Of a DNA stretch of 8,831 nt, positions 6,393 through 8,831 are shown piece after piece. The DNA is from Nitrosomonas sp. UBA6494 (GTDB lineage Bacteria; Pseudomonadota; Gammaproteobacteria; Burkholderiales; Nitrosomonadaceae). The stretch is taken from positions 149-8,979 of the forward strand of contig DJMI01000075.1 of assembly GCA_002435335.1 (NCBI GenBank). Direction: 5' to 3'. Position 1 is the first letter of the stretch; each line of letters begins with the position of its first letter. The notes beneath the pieces are model-generated. The model did not search any database, was not told the origin of the DNA, and saw only the letters and a program-made list of their open reading frames with translations. A program made the translations under genes and the position numbers.

Positions 6393-6955
6393 AATTTCAC
6401 CCCTTTTGCCTTGAGTAATGAAGCTAATGTATGAACCGCCCGAGAACAATGTGTTTTTACACTCCCTTCCGAGCACTTCATAATCTCAGCGGTTTCAGCC
6501 AAACTCATCTCTTCCCAATAACGCAACAAGAATGCCTCCCGTTGACGTGGAGGTAGCATGCGAATGGATTTCTCTATGATATCAAGAGTTTGCTCTTTCT
6601 CTAGTTGTATATCCGGCGCATTGGATTGTTGCTCTACTTCCAAAGTATCAAGTATATCGAATTCTTCCGAATTTTTGTCTTGATCATTAGGAGCAAATGA
6701 AGAAAACAAGGAGGTCCATAGCGAACGTACTTTCTGTCGCCTGTAATAATCCCGTATCGTATTTTGCAAAATGCGTTGAAAAAGTAGCGGCAATTCTTCA
6801 GCCGGCTTGGATGCATAGTTGGCCGTCAGCTTCATCATGGAATCCTGCACAATGTCTAGCGCGATATTCTCATCATGCACTGCAAACAAAGCTTGCTTAA
6901 AGGCGCGCTTCTCGGTTTCAATTAAAAAATTTGAAAATTCTTGTCGTGTTGCCAG
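6389..6955 (-). CDS. ECF-type RNA polymerase sigma factor, probable CTG start
   Basis: This is a 188-residue sigma-70 family protein of the extracytoplasmic-function type, expected to direct RNA polymerase to a stress or envelope regulon. Region 2 spans about 10-72 (KRAFKQALFAVHDENIALDI, then VQDSMMKL). A variable linker spans about 78-122. Region 4 spans about 125-182, with LPPRQREAFLLRYWEEMSLA followed by the helix-turn-helix CSEGSVKTHCSRAVHTL. Family homologues, as I remember them, begin MA(T/S)xxELSxFL. The matching segment here is L-A-T-R-Q-E-F-S-N-F, with CTG at 6955-6953 in the initiator position. A TAG in frame at 6967-6965 blocks any longer start. The first TTG (6889-6887) would remove the first helix of region 2. 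An AGG (6966-6964) lies eight bases before the CTG. The stop overlaps the DUF3619 ATG. Confidence 0.9.
   Translation of the reverse strand: MATRQEFSNFLIETEKRAFKQALFAVHDENIALDIVQDSMMKLTANYASKPAEELPLLFQRILQNTIRDYYRRQKVRSLWTSLFSSFAPNDQDKNSEEFDILDTLEVEQQSNAPDIQLEKEQTLDIIEKSIRMLPPRQREAFLLRYWEEMSLAETAEIMKCSEGSVKTHCSRAVHTLASLLKAKGVKL
6397..6405 (-). promoter_or_regulatory. Strong ribosome binding site fixing the DUF3619 start
   Basis: On the minus strand AAGGGGTGA precedes ATG 6392 by four bases and lies within the last codons of the sigma-factor gene. It rules against the longer in-frame start at 6476, whose extra 28 residues would lie entirely within sigma-factor coding sequence. Confidence 0.75.
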
Positions 6956-7002
6956 AGTGCGAGCCTATGAATAAGTGAGGAAGCCGGAGTTTAAGCCATT
7001 AA

Positions 7003-7027
7003 GTGTTAATTTTTTGTAAAATGGCAA
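7003..7027 (-). promoter_or_regulatory. Weak candidate promoter of the sigma-factor operon
   Basis: On the minus strand TTGCCA (7027-7022) and CTTAAT (7003-6998, four of six matches) are separated by 18 bases of A/T-rich DNA. They lie about 45 bases upstream of the proposed CTG start. The fit is moderate only, and an ECF-type autoregulated promoter would not look like this. Confidence 0.2.
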
Positions 7028-7046
7028 TTTAAGTACAGTTGATAAT

Positions 7047-7069
7047 AGCTATTGAATTATCCAATAGCT
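7047..7069. repeat. Inverted repeat in the sigma factor / yacG divergent spacer
   Basis: AGCTATTG (7047-7054) and CAATAGCT (7062-7069) are perfect 8-base inverted arms around a 7-base loop. The left arm also belongs to a 10-base perfect palindrome, AATAGCTATT (7044-7053). A -10-like GATAAT sits at 7041-7046 on the plus strand. It could be an operator for a dimeric regulator or a small leader hairpin. The rest of the 6956-7128 spacer is A/T-rich, and apart from these elements I see nothing else in it. Confidence 0.5.
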
Positions 7070-7128
7070 TGATTCAGTATTGTATATTTCCAGAATCAAC
7101 ATCGTCGCAATCTATAAAATCTGCGCAT

Positions 7129-7317
7129 ATGCCACAACGCATCGTCAACTGCCCGCAATGTGGGAACAAGGTAATTTGGGACGTAAGCAACCGATACCGG
7201 CCATTCTGTTCTGAGCGTTGCAAAATCAGCGATCTATCAGAATGGGCCAAGGAATCCTATCGAATTCCGGCTACTGAATCGGAACCGGATGATCAGAAAA
7301 ACGGCGAATTACTATGA
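7129..7317 (+). CDS. yacG: DNA gyrase inhibitor YacG (zinc-binding)
   Basis: The 62-residue protein matches YacG, a small protein that binds one zinc ion and, in E. coli, interacts with GyrB to inhibit DNA gyrase. The four zinc ligands are visible as CPQC (C8, C11) and FCSERC (C27, C31). The conserved YRPFCSERC and DLSEWA segments and the RIP motif are followed by an acidic disordered tail. The frame is open upstream from a TTG at 7039, but those 30 residues resemble nothing in the family, and the MPQRIVNCPQCG start fits normal YacG length. No clear Shine-Dalgarno precedes it. A TATAAA at 7113-7118 so close to the ATG would give a nearly leaderless message if it were a -10. The stop codon overlaps the ATG of the diguanylate cyclase gene. 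Confidence 0.95.
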   Translation: MPQRIVNCPQCGNKVIWDVSNRYRPFCSERCKISDLSEWAKESYRIPATESEPDDQKNGELL

Positions 7318-8441
7318 TGGATGAATCGGTCTATAGGAAGAATCTGGAACTTCAGCGCAAGCTGGATCAGCTTCTTAAACAGGCCAGAGCCAATGAAAAA
7401 AAACAAGAGCTTTATGAAGCCGTCGGTTTTGAAATCATCGGAGCAAGTACTCCCAAACAGTTGCGCGAGTTGTTGCTGTCTCAAATCATTACACGCTTTC
7501 AGCTTCTGGACGTAGTGCTATGCCTCGTCGATCACCACAAAGATACGGAACGGATGTTTTTTGAGCATGATGAAGAGGCGCGCCTTCATTTGGATAATAA
7601 ATTATTGATTTTAGATACTCAGAAGGATGCCGAGTTGATTCAGTCGCTGTCAATCACTCCAATATTAGGAGCGGATGCTTTAAAAAATTATCAGTGGATG
7701 ATTGTCAATCTGAGAATCCGGGATCAAATCAAAAGCGCTGCCTTTCTGCCGCTGGTGCGCAGTAACCGCATCATCGGTGCTTTAATGCTGCTGAGTCAGG
7801 ACTCGCATCGTTATCAAGCAAATATCGGCACGTTATTTTTACAGAAATTGTCGGCCATGACCGCGGTCGCTATTGAAAATTGCCTTAATCAACAGAGAAT
7901 CAAGGAGATCAGTTATCAAGATGTGTTAACCCAAGCTTATAATCGGCGCTATTTCGATTTGCGTTTCAAAGATGAAATTGCACGATGCACCCGCTGGGAC
8001 GACGATCTTATCTGTATGTTTCTCGATGTCGATCATTTTAAGAAAATTAACGATACCTACGGCCACCAAACGGGCGATCTGGTACTTAGACACATGGTCG
8101 GTTTAATCAAAGAACAAGTGAGGTCTTGTGACATCGTAGCCCGATACGGTGGAGAAGAATTTGTCGTCGCACTGCCTTCAACCAATTTGACAGCCGCCCA
8201 GGAAATTGCAGAAAGATTGCGTCATGCTATTAATGCTTTCGCAATTATTCTGTATGACAAGCAGCTTCATATATCAGTATCCATCGGCATGGCCAGTCTC
8301 AGGGGGCTAATCACCGCGCAGCATCATGATAATGATTATATTTGCACCGCATTGCTCGATAGAGCGGATAAAGCGCTCTATGAAGCCAAAGCCGGCGGCA
8401 GGAACCGGGTTTCCGTTTTTACCGCACTTCCTGAGCAATAA
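7314..8441 (+). CDS. DUF484/GAF-like sensor diguanylate cyclase (GGDEF)
   Basis: This 375-residue soluble protein is predicted to make cyclic di-GMP from two GTP. The N-terminus (about 7-36) is a charged helix, probably a coiled coil. Residues about 36-190 resemble a GAF-type domain of the DUF484 kind (SAAFLPLVRSNRIIGALMLL, then FLQKLSAMTAVAIEN), so it should sense a small ligand or protein. The GGDEF domain starts near 199 (YQDVLTQAYNRRYFD). It has the metal/substrate stretch FLDVDHFKKINDTYGH and the active-site motif GGEEF (279-283). The inhibitory site RSCD (270-273) lies five residues before it, and SIGMAS and ADKALYEAKAGGRN are near the end. All catalytic residues look intact, so it should be active and product-inhibited. 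No membrane segment is seen. The first ATG (7314) overlaps the yacG stop as ATGA, and a second ATG follows at 7317. Confidence 0.94.
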   Translation: MMDESVYRKNLELQRKLDQLLKQARANEKKQELYEAVGFEIIGASTPKQLRELLLSQIITRFQLLDVVLCLVDHHKDTERMFFEHDEEARLHLDNKLLILDTQKDAELIQSLSITPILGADALKNYQWMIVNLRIRDQIKSAAFLPLVRSNRIIGALMLLSQDSHRYQANIGTLFLQKLSAMTAVAIENCLNQQRIKEISYQDVLTQAYNRRYFDLRFKDEIARCTRWDDDLICMFLDVDHFKKINDTYGHQTGDLVLRHMVGLIKEQVRSCDIVARYGGEEFVVALPSTNLTAAQEIAERLRHAINAFAIILYDKQLHISVSIGMASLRGLITAQHHDNDYICTALLDRADKALYEAKAGGRNRVSVFTALPEQ

Positions 8442-8460
8442 AACAGCGATTGGTGGATGA

Positions 8461-8831
8461 TCAGGCCAATGCGCGCATCATAGCGATGCCGTGTGCTCCC
8501 ATTTCTTGCGCAATCGCTAAGTCACGAACACTGAGTCCTCCCAGCGCATACACCGGCAAAGCATAATCACCAATCAACGTTGCAAACCGTCGCCAACCTA
8601 ATGGGGTCATACCAGGGTGCGTTAATGTGGGTTGAACCGACCCCAATACGACGAAATCCAATCCCAGTTGTTCGGCAGCAAAAAGCTCTTCCACGTTATG
8701 GCAAGACGCACCGCAGAGACCGACCGAATCGGGTCGCCCTGATAGGGACATCAATTGCGATGACGTCAAATGCACACCATCGGCACCAACCGTACGCGCC
8801 AATTCAGGATCGCCGTTGATAAGCACTTTTG
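8461..8831 (-). CDS. ThiE/TenI-like C-terminal domain, probably of a Nudix/thiamine-phosphate-synthase fusion, 5' part outside window
   Basis: The last 122 residues of a longer gene are visible and the frame is open to the right edge. They form the second half of a ThiE/TenI-type (beta-alpha)8 barrel: INGDPELARTVGADGVHL, GLCGASCHNVEEL, FVVLGSVQPTLTHPGMTPLG, LPVYALGGL and a terminal GAHGIAMMRALA. The phosphate-binding GG and the PTxT segment are kept. The lysine expected after PTxT in thiamine-phosphate synthases is histidine (codon 8617-8619). In betaproteobacteria such domains often follow a MutT-like Nudix domain in one protein of about 310-330 residues, so this is my preferred reading. The Nudix part is not in view. 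A stand-alone ThiE or TenI cannot be excluded. The first in-frame GTG (8826) lies inside a conserved strand and is not a plausible start. The gene converges on the diguanylate cyclase with a 19-base gap. Confidence 0.8.
   Translation of the reverse strand, partial: KVLINGDPELARTVGADGVHLTSSQLMSLSGRPDSVGLCGASCHNVEELFAAEQLGLDFVVLGSVQPTLTHPGMTPLGWRRFATLIGDYALPVYALGGLSVRDLAIAQEMGAHGIAMMRALA

Noticed and set aside
6393..6476. Longer in-frame start for the DUF3619 gene at 6476
   Set aside because: The extra 28 residues lie wholly inside the sigma-factor gene and look non-native. The ATG at 6392 has a strong ribosome site.
6389..6889. Sigma-factor start at TTG 6889
   Set aside because: It would remove about 22 residues, including the first helix of region 2 that matches the family. 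The conserved reading continues upstream to the CTG at 6955.
6960..6995. Possible ECF-type autoregulatory promoter (AAACTC ... TCATA) just before the sigma gene
   Set aside because: The spacing and hexamers only loosely fit known ECF promoters, and the start would lie almost at the CTG codon. There is not enough support to call it.
7039..7128. N-terminal extension of yacG from TTG 7039
   Set aside because: The extra residues have no YacG character and cover the inverted repeat. The ATG at 7129 gives the usual length.
8446..8472. ATTGG/CCAAT inverted repeat between the cyclase and the ThiE-like gene as a terminator
   Set aside because: It has only a 5-bp stem, a 12-base loop and no T-run, and it overlaps coding sequence.

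Overview
The window looks like chromosomal DNA from a betaproteobacterium. My best guess is Nitrosomonas or a close relative in the Nitrosomonadaceae. This rests on moderate G+C, on the sigma factor / DUF3619 / DUF3106 trio (a betaproteobacterial set), and on the cutA-dsbD-TlpA order. The genus is inference. There are no RNA genes, insertion sequences, CRISPR arrays or prophage genes, and no gene-free stretch longer than about 175 bases. The two end genes run off the window.

Left block (1-5566). A nearly complete rfbA (dTDP-glucose synthesis for surface polysaccharide) reads leftward. It diverges across a 122-base gap from a rightward cluster: an MsbA-like ABC exporter protein, cutA, dsbD and a membrane-anchored TlpA-type thioredoxin. 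The gaps of 15, 16 and 47 bases suggest one operon. DsbD carries electrons across the inner membrane and the TlpA-like protein is a plausible recipient, which would serve periplasmic disulfide reduction and cytochrome c maturation. The ABC protein is the oddest gene here. Its reading frame is intact, but every ATPase motif is degraded and its C-terminal tail is missing.

Middle block (5641-6955, leftward). Three overlapping genes encode an ECF-type sigma factor, a small single-span membrane protein (DUF3619) and a secreted helical protein (DUF3106). The layout resembles a sigma / anti-sigma / periplasmic-sensor circuit, although no partner function is proven. The sigma gene has no ATG, GTG or TTG in a position that preserves its N-terminus. 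A CTG codon at 6955-6953 is the best start.

Right block (6956-8831). A 173-base divergent spacer holds an inverted repeat. It is followed by yacG (zinc-binding gyrase inhibitor), whose stop overlaps the start of a DUF484/GAF-like plus GGDEF diguanylate cyclase. Convergent with these is the 3' part of a gene with a thiamine-phosphate-synthase-like C-terminal domain, probably the tail of a Nudix/ThiE fusion.

The best candidates for something undescribed are the dead-NBD MsbA-like protein and the sigma / DUF3619 / DUF3106 circuit.
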